Shown here piece after piece: positions 8,395 through 17,309 of a DNA stretch of 64,000 bases. A model generated the notes under the pieces. The model saw only the letters and a list, made by a program, of their open reading frames with translations. It had not been told where the DNA came from and made no database searches. Positions within the stretch are counted from its first letter, which is position 1. Each line of letters begins with the position of its first letter. The DNA comes from Salinactinospora qingdaonensis (lineage in GTDB: Bacteria > Actinomycetota > Actinomycetes > Streptosporangiales > Streptosporangiaceae). The translations under genes and the position numbers were made by a program. Location of the stretch: the NCBI RefSeq assembly GCF_039539445.1, contig NZ_BAABDD010000013.1:62001-126000 (forward strand), in the 5' to 3' direction.

Positions 8395-9771
8395 CTAAGC
8401 GTCCACGGCCCGCTTGCCCCGCTGTGCGGAGGCCGACGGCTCGCGGCGGCCTCTGGCATTGCGCAGCACGCGCAGTATCATCGCCGGCCGCATGAGGGTC
8501 TCCGGCGGATCGATCAGACCCGCCACCCGCATGAACGCCCGCGTCAACTGCCCGTCGCGCGTGGCCGCCGACCGCAGCAGCGACATGTAGGCGTTGGCCA
8601 TCCGCACCTTCAAGGGGCGTTTGCCCGCCACCTCCGGGAAGTCCAGATCACCTCCCGCCGAGATGTCCCACGGAGCGTCGAGGGCATCGGAGACGTCGCT
8701 GAGAAAGCGCATGGGCTGGGGCGGCCGGCCCTGCCGCAGATGCTTACGCAGGATGGTCGCCTCGATCGCGGCCACGGTCATACCTTGCCCGTAGACCGGG
8801 TTGAAGCTGCACACCGCGTCCCCCACCACCAGCAGTCGGTCCGGGAACTGTTCCAACCGCTCGTAGTGGCGTCGCACGCTCGCCGGATACCGGAAGGAGA
8901 CCGGGTCGTTGAGGGGCTCGGCGTCCCGGATCACCTCGTAGACGTCGGGGACCTCCAGCGAACGCACGAAGTCGAGGAAACCCTCGGGGTCGGCCGGCGG
9001 GCTGTCACCGAGAACACCGGTGAGCGACAGCACGCACCGACCGTTCTCGATGCGGGAGAAGAACGCCCCCCGCCGATGGGAGGGCGTCGACACCGGGTTG
9101 ATCGACAGATCGCCGTTCAACGCCTCCTCGGAGCGCAGCCGGTAGTGCCGGGTGGTGTAGGTCAGGTCGATTTTGACCCGCTCCTCCTCGGGGCGCCGGT
9201 AGCCCATCTCCTCTAGCCACACCGGAGTCCGCGACCCTCGGCCGCTGGCGTCGACGACGAGCGCGCCCTCCAGCACCTCCTCGTCGCCGCCTGACCGTGG
9301 CTGCACCCGCACCCCGGTCACCCGGTCGCCCCGCGGTGTCGTCGTCAGTCCGACGATGTCGCGCTGCTCGGCGAACGCCACATTGGGCAGTGCGGCCACC
9401 CGGTCGCGGACCTGTTTTTCCAAGACCGGCCTGGCAGCGGAGACGCAGACCAGGCCAGTGCTGGCCGGCTGGAGCCGGCGTCCGTCGAAGAACCAGCGCA
9501 ACTCGCCGAGGTCCCCAGTGGGCACGCCGGCCGCGACGGCTTCCTCGGTGAAGCCGGGAAACAGTTCGTCCAGGATCTGCTGGCCGCGCGCCAGCAGACC
9601 GTGGACGTGGTGACCCTGGGGTACGCCGCGCCGCGCCTCGGTGACGCCGAGCAGTTTGTCGCGGTCCACCACCAGTACCCGCGAGTACCAGTCGGAGAGC
9701 ACACGCGCCGCGAGTAGCCCCGCCATGCTCCCGCCCAGTACGATCGCGCGATCTTCCGTGGAGTCGTCCAT
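8395..9771 (-). CDS. FAD-dependent monooxygenase/epoxidase-like flavoprotein
   Basis: A 458-aa flavoprotein of the aromatic-hydroxylase/squalene-epoxidase-like superfamily. It shows the dinucleotide-binding motif VLGGSMAGLLAARVL near the N-terminus, the sequence RRGVPQGHHVHGLL, and the FAD-ribityl motif VVGDAVCSFNPVYGQGM (GD motif). No membrane segment is evident. The ATG at 9771 is chosen for the GGGGGAAG eight bases upstream; an in-frame ATG at 9807 would add 12 residues. It is the last gene of the minus-strand operon with the SgcJ-like and acyl-CoA-dehydrogenase-like genes, so a tailoring oxidation in the enediyne-type pathway is likely. The substrate cannot be predicted. Confidence 0.88.
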   Translation of the reverse strand: MDDSTEDRAIVLGGSMAGLLAARVLSDWYSRVLVVDRDKLLGVTEARRGVPQGHHVHGLLARGQQILDELFPGFTEEAVAAGVPTGDLGELRWFFDGRRLQPASTGLVCVSAARPVLEKQVRDRVAALPNVAFAEQRDIVGLTTTPRGDRVTGVRVQPRSGGDEEVLEGALVVDASGRGSRTPVWLEEMGYRRPEEERVKIDLTYTTRHYRLRSEEALNGDLSINPVSTPSHRRGAFFSRIENGRCVLSLTGVLGDSPPADPEGFLDFVRSLEVPDVYEVIRDAEPLNDPVSFRYPASVRRHYERLEQFPDRLLVVGDAVCSFNPVYGQGMTVAAIEATILRKHLRQGRPPQPMRFLSDVSDALDAPWDISAGGDLDFPEVAGKRPLKVRMANAYMSLLRSAATRDGQLTRAFMRVAGLIDPPETLMRPAMILRVLRNARGRREPSASAQRGKRAVDA

Positions 9772-9796
9772 CGTGGTAGCTTCCCCCGTTCTCAGC

Positions 9797-10228
9797 TCAG
9801 GCGGCATCGCGCGGACTGTTCTGGTAGGCGGCGAGCTTCCACTCGCCGTTCTCCTTGACGACCACCCACGAAGCCCGGATGGCGCGCTCGTCGGAAACCT
9901 CGCTCTCTCCGGGAGCCAAGACGCCGCCCTGGGTGACCACCACCCCTGCCGTGCCGTTGAAGAGCCGGATGTCCAGGGGGTCTCCAGTGACCTGGGTGCC
10001 CTTGAACTGTCCCGCGAACGCAGCCGCCATGAAGGAGCGGATCTCGTCGCGTCCCTTCCGGTACAGGCCGGGCAGGATCATCGTGGCGTCCTCGGTGAAG
10101 ACCTCGGCGAACGCCTCGGCGTCATGGGCTTTCCAGGCAGCGACGATCCGCTGCGGGAGGTTGGCCACCGCCGCTTTGTCGGCCTCGGAGGGGGCGGTCA
10201 TGGCTGCGGGGGAGTTGTCGATGCTCAT
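9797..10228 (-). CDS. NTF2/SnoaL-fold protein (SgcJ-like)
   Basis: A 143-aa protein of the SgcJ/DUF4440 branch of the NTF2-like superfamily: helix VANLPQRIVAAWKAHDAEAF, then VFTEDATMILPG, YRKGRDEIRSFMAAAF, and the C-terminal strand EWKLAAYQNSP. SgcJ and its homologues are conserved in nine-membered enediyne clusters and needed for production, but their exact step is not settled. AAGGAGA upstream of the ATG at 10228 fixes the start. The gene lies between two flavoenzyme genes on the same strand with gaps of only 25-65 bases. It is a supporting marker for the enediyne assignment; generic SnoaL-like proteins occur in other clusters too. Confidence 0.85.
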   Translation of the reverse strand: MSIDNSPAAMTAPSEADKAAVANLPQRIVAAWKAHDAEAFAEVFTEDATMILPGLYRKGRDEIRSFMAAAFAGQFKGTQVTGDPLDIRLFNGTAGVVVTQGGVLAPGESEVSDERAIRASWVVVKENGEWKLAAYQNSPRDAA

Positions 10229-10291
10229 ACTTGTCTCCTTCGCTGAACAGGGGGAGATGCACACGCGGGGCGCCACGCGCTTGAGGCGGCC

Positions 10292-11476
10292 CTAGAGGTA
10301 GAGGGTGTTGGGCTCCAAGCCGCACAGGACACGCCCGTACAGCTCGGTGTTGGTGTTGGGGTGCATGAGGGCGTGGAGGTTCACGGCCTGCATGTCGCGC
10401 GAGATCCGCTGCATCGCGACGTCGTTGTAGATCGACGAACCGCCGCTCGCCGTGGCCAGGGTGTCAACGGCCTCCTTGCCAAGGCGGCACACCGCGCCGA
10501 GGTCGGCCCGCGCGCGCACCCGTTCCTCCACGGTCCAGGTCGCGTTCTCGACACCCTTGGTGTCCACCATCTCCGCCAGGCGGTGGGCGTGGAACTCGGC
10601 TTCGTCGATCCGCATCGTGGCCTCGGCGACCTGGAAGTGGGTCAGGGGTGCTTCGGCCTGGCTCGTGTAGTTGGTGTAGGTGATCGTGCGCTTGGGCATC
10701 CGCTCGAAGAACACGTCCCGAGCGGCCTTGGCCATCCCCAGGACCGCACCGACCGAGGACGCCGATGCCACCGGCAGCAGCGGAACGCGGTAGATCGGGG
10801 AGCCGGTGTTGTGCGCGGAGGCGGACTGGCCTTGCAGTACGGCGCCCAGCGGGAGGATGCGCTCAGAGGGAACGAAGACGTCCTCGGCCACCGTGCTGAC
10901 ACTTCCCGTGCCCCGCATGCCCGAGGTGTGCCAGTCGTCGATGATCCGCAGCTCCGACATCGGCACCAGCGCCATAACGGGCGCCGGTTCGCCGTCGTCA
11001 CCGGGCATAACCGCGATGATCTCCTGCCAGTGGCTGTGGGGCGCCCCGCTGATGAACCCCCACTTGCCGTTGACGACGGCCCCGCCGTCGACCGGGGTGG
11101 CCATCCCGCCCGGGCTCAGCGTCCCGCACACCCGCACATCGGGGGTCGAGAACACCTCGTCTTGGACCTCGTCGGGAAACAGGCAGGCCATCCAGGTCGG
11201 AATCCAGTACACCGACGCCGTCCAAGCCAGCGAGCCGTCGATCCTACCCAGTTCGGTGGCCACGTCCACCAGGGAGCGGGTGTCGCACTCATAACCGCCG
11301 TAGCGCGCGGGCACCCGCATCTTGAAGATCCCGGCCTCGGCCAGGTCCGCGATCGAGTCGTCGTGGGCGCGCCTGTTCTCCTCCGACCAGGCTGTTCTGG
11401 CTTGCAGGGTGGGCGCCAGGTCCGAGACGCGGCGGACCAGCTCCTCCCGCGTGGGCTGTTCGGTGGCCAGCACCAT
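10292..11476 (-). CDS. Acyl-CoA-dehydrogenase-like flavin monooxygenase (group D)
   Basis: A 394-aa protein of the acyl-CoA-dehydrogenase fold used by two-component, reduced-flavin-dependent monooxygenases such as HsaA. Visible segments are the N-terminal helical domain (AEAGIFKMRVPARYGGYE), the beta domain (WGFISGAPHSHWQE, WHTSGMRGTGS) and the C-terminal helical domain (SGGSSIYNDVAMQRISRD, ending near HALMHPN). The catalytic glutamate of true acyl-CoA dehydrogenases is not evident, which favours oxygenase or N-oxidase chemistry. GAGGAGGAC precedes the ATG at 11476. It is first in the minus-strand operon. It would need a flavin reductase, which is not encoded in this segment. Confidence 0.87.
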   Translation of the reverse strand: MVLATEQPTREELVRRVSDLAPTLQARTAWSEENRRAHDDSIADLAEAGIFKMRVPARYGGYECDTRSLVDVATELGRIDGSLAWTASVYWIPTWMACLFPDEVQDEVFSTPDVRVCGTLSPGGMATPVDGGAVVNGKWGFISGAPHSHWQEIIAVMPGDDGEPAPVMALVPMSELRIIDDWHTSGMRGTGSVSTVAEDVFVPSERILPLGAVLQGQSASAHNTGSPIYRVPLLPVASASSVGAVLGMAKAARDVFFERMPKRTITYTNYTSQAEAPLTHFQVAEATMRIDEAEFHAHRLAEMVDTKGVENATWTVEERVRARADLGAVCRLGKEAVDTLATASGGSSIYNDVAMQRISRDMQAVNLHALMHPNTNTELYGRVLCGLEPNTLYL

Positions 11477-12142
11477 GTCTGTCCTCCTCAGGGAATTCAT
11501 GCGAAAGAATCGAAAGCGCGCGCCGTGCGCCCCGCCGCCTGTGGCGGAAAAGGACCGCGAGAAGCGTCGCCCGGAGTGCGCTTTTCAACGGCGTGGCATG
11601 CCGCGAAAAAGCGACGTGTGGTCGCCGATATCTGGGGACAGCAGTCGTCGATTCGGTAGTGCTGAAGATTCACTTGACCGTGAACCGGAGGAGCTCCTTT
11701 CCGCGCTCGGTAGACACGACTGCGATCCTTCGTCGATGCTCCCTAAGACCGTCCCACCGATCCCGGCAGGCGTGCGTCTCCTCGATTGCGACTTTTCTCG
11801 GAGATGGCGCGGAAGTGGAATGCACAGCGTCGCTCCGGTGTTTTCTTTCGGATTGCCCTTCAGGGCGGTGTTACTTGTCTGGCCATCTATGTCGTTGCTA
11901 TTAATCGTTTGGTAGAGCCGAGTGACCCAGTGCCTCCCGGCCGTAGCGACGACAAGAAAGAAAACACCGTTCCGGAGGTGGCGAAACGTCTAAACGTCTC
12001 GTTTCCGTTCTGGGGCGACACAAGAATCCGCCGGGCGAGCAGTCGCGGACGGCAGTCTCAGCAGCCAGACCGCGCGACAAGACCGACTCGGAGAAACGCA
12101 ATGAGTGGCGATCATTTCTATGACCATGCTTAGGGGTAGACA
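11477..12142. promoter_or_regulatory. Divergent intergenic region upstream of unbV and the flavin-enzyme operon
   Basis: About 670 bases between the minus-strand operon and unbV, visibly less GC-rich than its flanks around 11640-11950. Two plus-strand open frames (11593-11904, 11786-12133) have no recognisable product. I treat the region as two divergent promoters with leader sequence; exact boxes cannot be assigned. Confidence 0.5.
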
Positions 12143-14047
12143 ATGCGGTTGTTGTTCCGCGGGGCGACGGTCGTTGTGGCGCTCGCCGTCATCGCCGTGA
12201 TGGGCGCGTTCACCGTCCGACCCTCGCCGACCGAAGCCGAGGCCGCCAAAATGGCCGAGCCCTACGGCTTCGACGTTCTCGACCTGAATTCGGCACCCCC
12301 TGACGCCGCCTACGAACGTCAGGTAGCCCCGGCGCTGGAGCACTTCCGCGGCTGGATCTCCGCGGTCGGCGCCTCCGTCGCCCTGGCCGACCTCCGCGGT
12401 TTGGGCCAAGCCGCCGACGTCTGCCTGGTCGATCCGCGCGATGACAGCGTCACGCTGCGGTCGGCCCCCGGCAGCGGTGCCCCCGAATACCCGGTGGTCG
12501 AACTGGTGCCCACCGGCCTGCCCTACGACGACACGATGGCCCCCATGGGGTGTGTCCCGGCCGACTACGACGAGGACAGCGACACCGATTTCCTCATCTA
12601 CTACTGGGGACGCTCCCCGGTGCTGTTCATGAACACCGCCGGCCCCGACCAGACCCCCGACGCGGCTGACTTCACCGCCCACGAGCTGGTCGAACCCATG
12701 CAGGTGTGGAACACCACCGCCACCAACATCGCCGACATCGACGGCGACGGCCATCTCGACATCCTCGTCGGCAACTACTTCCCCGACGGCGCCCGAGTGC
12801 TCGACCCGGAGGCCGACGACGACCACCGCATGGAGATGCAGCAGAGCATGAGCCTGGCCCGGAACGGGGGCCGCAATCAGCTCCTGCTGACCACCCCCAC
12901 CGGCGAACCCGACACCCCGCCCACCGTGGTCGACGACAGCAACGCGCTGCCGCGCAAGGCCACGACCGCATGGACCCTGGCGATCGGGTTCCAGCACCTC
13001 ACCGACGACATGCTGCCCGAGATCTACCTCGCCAACGACTTCGGCAACGACAGCCTGCTCGTCAACCACTCCGAGCCCGGGCAGGTGGAGCTGGACCTGG
13101 TACGCGACGACCGCGACATCACCGAACCCAAGTCCAAGGTGCTGGGCAACGGGTCGTTCAAGGGGATGGGCGTCACCTTCACCTACCCCGACGACGCCGA
13201 ACTCCCGACCATCGTCGTCAGCAACATCACCTCTCCCTACGCCCTGCATGAGAGCAACTTCGCGTTCGTGCCCACCGGCGAGGGCTCCCAGTTGCTGGAG
13301 GGCGAAGTCCCCTACCACGACGACAGTGAACCGTTGGGACTGTCCCGCAGCGGCTGGTCCTGGGACGTCAAAGCCGGCGACTTCAACAACGACGGCACCG
13401 ACGAGCTCTTCCAGGCCACCGGCTTCCTGGCCGGTGAGATCGACCGCTGGGCCGAACTCCAGGAGATCGCCATGGGCAACGACCAGTTGCTGAAGCACCC
13501 GTGGATCTGGACGAACTTCCAGCCCGGCGACGACGTCTCCGGCCACGAGCACAACCCCTTCTGGGTGCGCGACCCCGAGGGCCGCTACGCCGACCTGGCG
13601 GCACCCCTCGGCCTCGACGAGCCCGACGTGAGCCGCGCCTACGCCTTCGGCGACATCAACGGCGACGGTCTCCTCGACGCCGTGCTCGCCAACCAGTGGC
13701 AGGACTCGCGGGTGCTGCTCAACCAGGCCCCCGACGCCCGCCCCGGCATCAGCCTGAACCTGGTCACACCGGCCGCCGTCGGCGACGCCCACCGTCCCGC
13801 CAGCGGCGCCACGGTCACCGCCCCGCCCACCGGCGATCTGCCACAGCAGCGGCGCCAACTCTTCCCCGGCAACGGCCACGTCGGCGTCTCCGACGACACC
13901 CTGCACCTGGCGGCCCCGCGCACCGGCTCGCTGCCGGTCACCGTCGAATGGCTCGCCGACGGTGACGTCCAATCAGCTCAGGTAGAGCTGCCCCCCGGAG
14001 ACAGCACGGTCGAGCTCAACGACGACGGAACGGCGGTTCTGCGATGA
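12143..14047 (+). CDS. unbV: UnbV-like secreted FG-GAP repeat protein with ASPIC/UnbV domain
   Basis: A 634-aa protein with an N-terminal membrane anchor or signal segment (about residues 3-24: LLFRGATVVVALAVIAVMGA). Several calcium-binding FG-GAP/VCBS repeats follow: DYDEDSDTD, DIDGDGHLD, DFNNDGTDE and DINGDGLLD. The C-terminal ASPIC/UnbV domain (about residues 535-634, with GASV-type start SGATVTAPP and GNGHVGVSDD) completes it. UnbV takes its name from the conserved cassette of enediyne warhead clusters, where it occurs with UnbU, UnbL, PKSE and the thioesterase; its function is unknown. The start is ATG 12143 with AGGGG upstream. Its stop overlaps the unbU start by ATGA, so the two are translationally coupled. 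FG-GAP/ASPIC proteins occur elsewhere, but the unbU partner makes this assignment firm. Confidence 0.9.
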   Translation: MRLLFRGATVVVALAVIAVMGAFTVRPSPTEAEAAKMAEPYGFDVLDLNSAPPDAAYERQVAPALEHFRGWISAVGASVALADLRGLGQAADVCLVDPRDDSVTLRSAPGSGAPEYPVVELVPTGLPYDDTMAPMGCVPADYDEDSDTDFLIYYWGRSPVLFMNTAGPDQTPDAADFTAHELVEPMQVWNTTATNIADIDGDGHLDILVGNYFPDGARVLDPEADDDHRMEMQQSMSLARNGGRNQLLLTTPTGEPDTPPTVVDDSNALPRKATTAWTLAIGFQHLTDDMLPEIYLANDFGNDSLLVNHSEPGQVELDLVRDDRDITEPKSKVLGNGSFKGMGVTFTYPDDAELPTIVVSNITSPYALHESNFAFVPTGEGSQLLEGEVPYHDDSEPLGLSRSGWSWDVKAGDFNNDGTDELFQATGFLAGEIDRWAELQEIAMGNDQLLKHPWIWTNFQPGDDVSGHEHNPFWVRDPEGRYADLAAPLGLDEPDVSRAYAFGDINGDGLLDAVLANQWQDSRVLLNQAPDARPGISLNLVTPAAVGDAHRPASGATVTAPPTGDLPQQRRQLFPGNGHVGVSDDTLHLAAPRTGSLPVTVEWLADGDVQSAQVELPPGDSTVELNDDGTAVLR

Positions 14048-15087
14048 CGACAACCCAACCGGGGGGCGTGCCCAGCGCAGCCGAGCACGCTCCCGAGGAC
14101 AACGCCCCCTCGATAGCGACCCCACCCCCTGAGCACGGCAGTGCCGCGCCGGCCACGCCGCCAGTGGACAAGCGCCTCAAAGCGCTGCGCATGTTCGCGA
14201 TCTCGATCACCGTCTTCAACGTGCTCGGTCACCTGTTTCTCGGCTTCGAGCAGTCGCCGCTGACCCCCATCGTCGCGGTGCTGGTGGGCTATGTGCTCGA
14301 CCTGCTGTTGGAGACCCTTGACGCCCGGGCCGACGGCCGCGCCCCCGGCTACACCGGCGGACCACAGCAGTTCGTGGACTACCTGCTGCCCACCCACATC
14401 TCCTCGCTGGCCTGCGCCATGCTGCTGTGGGGCAACGAGTCGCTGTGGCCCTACCTGCTCGCCGTGGCCGTCGCCGTCGGCAGCAAATACCTTTTCCGCG
14501 TCACCGTGCGTGGCCGCAGGCGCCACGTCCTGAACCCCTCCAACACCGGGATCGCCGTGACGCTGATCCTGTTCCCGTGGGTGGGCATCGCTCCGCCCTA
14601 CCACTTCACCAACAACACCTTCGGCGCCCTGGACTGGCTGATCCCGCTGGGCATCCTCATGGCGGGCACCATGCTCAACGCCAACCTGACCGGCAGGTGG
14701 CCCCTGATCCTGGGGTGGGTCGGCGGTTTCGCCGCCCAAGCCGTCCTACGGTGGCTGGTGCTGGACCACGCTCTGCTGGCGGCGTTGATGCCGATGACCG
14801 GCGTGGCATTCATCCTGTTCACCAACTACATGATCACCGACCCCAGCACCACCCCCACCAACCGGCGCAACCAGGTCATCTTCGGGGTGGGCACGGCAGC
14901 CGTCTACGGACTGCTGGTCTCTTTCCACATCGTCTTCGGGCTGTTCTTCGCCCTGGTCATCACCTGCGCGGTGCGCGGCGTGATCCTGCTGGCCACTTCC
15001 CGGGGCGCCGAGCAGGACTCCACCGGCCGGGCCACGACCGCGGGCACCGGCGGGCAGAGCGCGCCCACCTCCGACACCACCGGCTAA
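14044..15087 (+). CDS. unbU: UnbU-like integral membrane protein (RnfD/NqrB-like)
   Basis: A 347-aa membrane protein with a disordered Pro/Ala-rich N-terminus (about 45 residues) and about eight to nine predicted membrane helices. It contains the RnfD/NqrB-type motif HVLNPSNTGIAVTL, near which flavin-linked electron-transport subunits bind cofactor. UnbU is one of the five genes conserved in enediyne warhead cassettes, and a redox or export role has been suggested but not shown. ATGA overlap with unbV means coupled translation. A terminator hairpin lies at 15195-15229. It is the last gene of the left biosynthetic segment; no UnbL, PKSE or TEBC homologue is present in the window. Confidence 0.88.
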   Translation: MTTTQPGGVPSAAEHAPEDNAPSIATPPPEHGSAAPATPPVDKRLKALRMFAISITVFNVLGHLFLGFEQSPLTPIVAVLVGYVLDLLLETLDARADGRAPGYTGGPQQFVDYLLPTHISSLACAMLLWGNESLWPYLLAVAVAVGSKYLFRVTVRGRRRHVLNPSNTGIAVTLILFPWVGIAPPYHFTNNTFGALDWLIPLGILMAGTMLNANLTGRWPLILGWVGGFAAQAVLRWLVLDHALLAALMPMTGVAFILFTNYMITDPSTTPTNRRNQVIFGVGTAAVYGLLVSFHIVFGLFFALVITCAVRGVILLATSRGAEQDSTGRATTAGTGGQSAPTSDTTG

Positions 15088-15194
15088 GTGCTGTTTTTTA
15101 GAAGCGCGGCGAGGGCAGGCGGCGGGTACACGCGGGTGAGCGTCCCCGCAGGCTGGTGAGATCGCGCAGCGATCGAGGCACGAGCTGACGAAGG

Positions 15195-15229
15195 CACGCC
15201 CGCCGGAGGATCGGTCTCCGGCGGGCGTG
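15195..15229 (+). terminator. Strong hairpin after unbU
   Basis: Perfect 14-bp inverted repeat 15195-15208 / 15216-15229 (CACGCCCGCCGGAG and complement), 7-base loop, about 110 bases after the unbU stop. There is no long T-run on the plus strand, so it is a hairpin-type terminator between unbU and the opposing tRNA gene. Confidence 0.7.
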
Positions 15230-15272
15230 GCCGCCGCTTCCGCGATGGGCGACGATGCCCCGCCAACACGAC

Positions 15273-15306
15273 GAAGGCCCGAACCGCTGCTGCGGTTCGG
15301 GCCTTC
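15273..15306 (-). terminator. Hairpin downstream of tRNA-Ser
   Basis: Perfect 15-bp stem GAAGGCCCGAACCGC (15273-15287) with its complement at 15292-15306 and a 4-base loop. It lies just past the 3' end of the minus-strand tRNA-Ser and is its likely terminator. Confidence 0.78.
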
Positions 15307-15332
15307 ACGCGCCCATGTATGCCGTCATGGAA

Positions 15333-15420
15333 TGGCGGAGGATGCGGGATTTGAACCCGCGAGGGGTTGCCCCCAACACGATTTCCAATCGTGCGCCCTA
15401 GGCCACTAGGCGAATCCTCC
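15333..15420 (-). tRNA. tRNA-Ser (anticodon GGA)
   Basis: The minus strand gives an 88-base class II tRNA including an encoded CCA. The acceptor stem GGAGGAT pairs with ATCCTCC, discriminator G. The D-arm region is CCTAGTGGCCTAGG, the anticodon arm is ACGATTGGAAATCGT with GGA anticodon, the long variable arm is GGGGGCAACCCC, and the T-arm contains GGTTCAAATCC. The 3' end faces the biosynthetic segment, an arrangement used by integrating elements, though I found no second copy of the 3' end in the window. Confidence 0.96.
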
Positions 15421-15663
15421 GCACGCCACTGTACAGGAATCTGCGACCTTCTGTGACACATCGCGCTATGGGGTCGCCCCTCCCCAAGAGCGGGACGAGC
15501 CCACCTCAAGCCTCTCGCCTGCCCGTCCGCGCCGACTCCCCGCGGAAGACCGCCTCGACAGAGACCGCGGTCCCGCCGTGGCCGGGTTTACGGCCGACTG
15601 TCGCAGCGTCCACGGCCCAAGGCGCGCACACCCCCGCCGGAGGCCGATGAGTGGTCGGGGCTG

Positions 15664-16512
15664 TCAGTCCAGTTTTCCGACGATTGCGGCGACCTCGCCG
15701 GGCATCGACAGGAACGGCGAATGCGAGGCGTCCAACGTCACGACCGAGGTCGGGTTGTCTGGGAAGGCGGCGTCGGCCTCGGCGATGAACTTCTGCTGCA
15801 ACGCCGGCCGGATGGCCATGTCGCGCGCGCAGGTGACGTAGGTGCGGGAAACCGAGCCCCAGCCCTCCCGGGTCAAGGTGGTGGCGCCGAGGGCGATGCC
15901 GGCCGGAGCGTCGGGGCTCAGCAGCCCGATCGCGGCGTCGGCGACGCCGGGGTCCACGTCGCCGTAGAAGGTTTCTCGAAGCCGGCCGCGGTAGTCGGCG
16001 TCAGGTGCGGCGGGGTCGAGTCGCAGCGCGCCGATCGCCGTGGGGTCGGCCCGCAGTGAGGGCCCGACGAGTTCCCCCTCGTTCTCGGGCGTTTGAATGT
16101 AGGCGATCGCCGGGACGTCGGAGGCCGGCATGAACGCGGCCAGGTACACCGCGTGCGCCACCAACTCGGGCACCTGCTGCACGGCTCGCGTCAGCACGGT
16201 GCCGCCCATACTGTGCGCCACCACGGTGACCGGGCCGCCGCGGCCAAGTCGCTCGATCTGCGACGCCAACAGATCGCCCGCTTGGTCGAGGTCCACATCG
16301 GCCACGGGCGATGCCTCGGTCGCCAGCGCCTCGGTGTCGAAGGGGCGGGCATTGACCGACTCGGGGCGCCGGGCCCGCAGGCCGTGCCCCACCATGTCCA
16401 CCGCCAGGCAACAGCGGCCGGTACTCGCGACCTCGGCGATGACCTCGTTCCAGCACCACGAGCCGTGCCAGTAGCCGTGCACGAACAGCACCGGGGTGGG
16501 GTCGGCGGGCAT
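15664..16512 (-). CDS. Alpha/beta-hydrolase (esterase-like)
   Basis: A 282-aa soluble alpha/beta-hydrolase of the EstC/AB-hydrolase-6 type. It has the oxyanion-hole segment LFVHGYWHGSWCW near the N-terminus, nucleophile motif AHSMGG (GxSxG variant), and a C-terminal HSPFLSMP with the catalytic histidine. Related proteins hydrolyse small esters or lactones and include methyl esterases; no substrate can be assigned. The ATG at 16512 is preferred because AAGGAG lies five bases upstream; a GTG at 16518 overlaps that site. It is monocistronic, next to tRNA-Ser. Confidence 0.87.
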   Translation of the reverse strand: MPADPTPVLFVHGYWHGSWCWNEVIAEVASTGRCCLAVDMVGHGLRARRPESVNARPFDTEALATEASPVADVDLDQAGDLLASQIERLGRGGPVTVVAHSMGGTVLTRAVQQVPELVAHAVYLAAFMPASDVPAIAYIQTPENEGELVGPSLRADPTAIGALRLDPAAPDADYRGRLRETFYGDVDPGVADAAIGLLSPDAPAGIALGATTLTREGWGSVSRTYVTCARDMAIRPALQQKFIAEADAAFPDNPTSVVTLDASHSPFLSMPGEVAAIVGKLD

Positions 16513-16823
16513 CGTCACTCCTTTGCGAAGACCGGCGTCGGCGCCGGGATTACGGCCGTCCCCGACCGAACAGGACTGATGCGCGCTCTGCGGAGGCGAG
16601 CCGGCTGGCGAAAAGGATTGTTACACCAGGACACAAACGTGGTCAAGATCACTTCTTGCGGAGTGGTGATAAAGGGGTCAACGGCGCGGCCCTCGGCGTA
16701 AGCCATGGTGAGGAACTCGCTCGCTCTTCGGGGGCCGCATCAGGGCTCGGAAGGGCGATGGTCATCCCCCGTCCCCGGCCCACGGGGGTGCGTAGCCGTA
16801 GCGGCCGGTCGGCCGCTTTTGGA
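16513..16823. other. Intergenic region
   Basis: About 310 bases upstream of the hydrolase and downstream of the DUF5994 gene. An imperfect inverted repeat GATCACT...AGTGGTGAT (about 16648-16671) could be a regulatory site for the hydrolase. No gene is visible. Confidence 0.4.
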
Positions 16824-17309
16824 CTACCCGACGCTGTCCGTTTTCCCTTCCGACGGCAGCAGCAGGTGGTCGGCGGCGGTGATGAGCTCGGAGGCATGTG
16901 TGGTGTTGGTGCTTTGGGCGGCCAGTCCGATGGCAGCCCAGGCCGTAGGCATGTTCACCCCGGGCGGTACGACCAGGAGGTCGATACGGGTGCCGCTGGT
17001 GCTGATCGCGGTGAGCAGGTCGGTCGGCAGAGAGGTGGACCAGACGAGCCGAACCGCGCGTCCGGCCACGTCCAGCAAGTGGGGTCGGCTCGCCCATCCG
17101 GTGGCGCCCAGCAGGATGTGGTGGATGGGGCCCCGGTAATCCTCAAGGGCGAGGATGAGGCCGGGCAGCTCGGCCATGGGGATGTTGGAGCGCGGCCACC
17201 AGCCGCCGTCGAGCAGGGCGTCGCGGGTGGCTACGGATTGCAGGAGGAGGCGGGGCGTCGACGGTGGCGACTCAGCGGTCACAGGTTGGCGTGGTGCGGG
17301 CGTCCGCAT
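16824..17309 (-). CDS. DUF5994 family protein
   Basis: A 161-aa actinobacterial protein of unknown function. It carries the family features GGWWPRSN (residues 35-42), an AELPGLILALEDYRGPIHH segment and LLVVPPGVN, typical of DUF5994. Members are small soluble proteins found in many copies in streptomycetes and relatives. The ATG at 17309 follows CAGGAG at a slightly long distance. Neighbours give no functional hint. Confidence 0.8.
   Translation of the reverse strand: MRTPAPRQPVTAESPPSTPRLLLQSVATRDALLDGGWWPRSNIPMAELPGLILALEDYRGPIHHILLGATGWASRPHLLDVAGRAVRLVWSTSLPTDLLTAISTSGTRIDLLVVPPGVNMPTAWAAIGLAAQSTNTTHASELITAADHLLLPSEGKTDSVG

Noticed and set aside
11786..12133. Plus-strand frame upstream of unbV with a hydrophobic stretch
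   Set aside because: No ribosome site, arginine-rich tail and no recognisable family; treated as intergenic.
11990..13972. 660-codon minus-strand frame opposite unbV
   Set aside because: Val/Gly-rich shadow of the FG-GAP gene; no motifs.
1..15332. Attachment-site repeat matching the 3' end of tRNA-Ser
   Set aside because: No second copy of GGATTTGAACCCGCG-type sequence was noticed to the left of the tRNA within the window.
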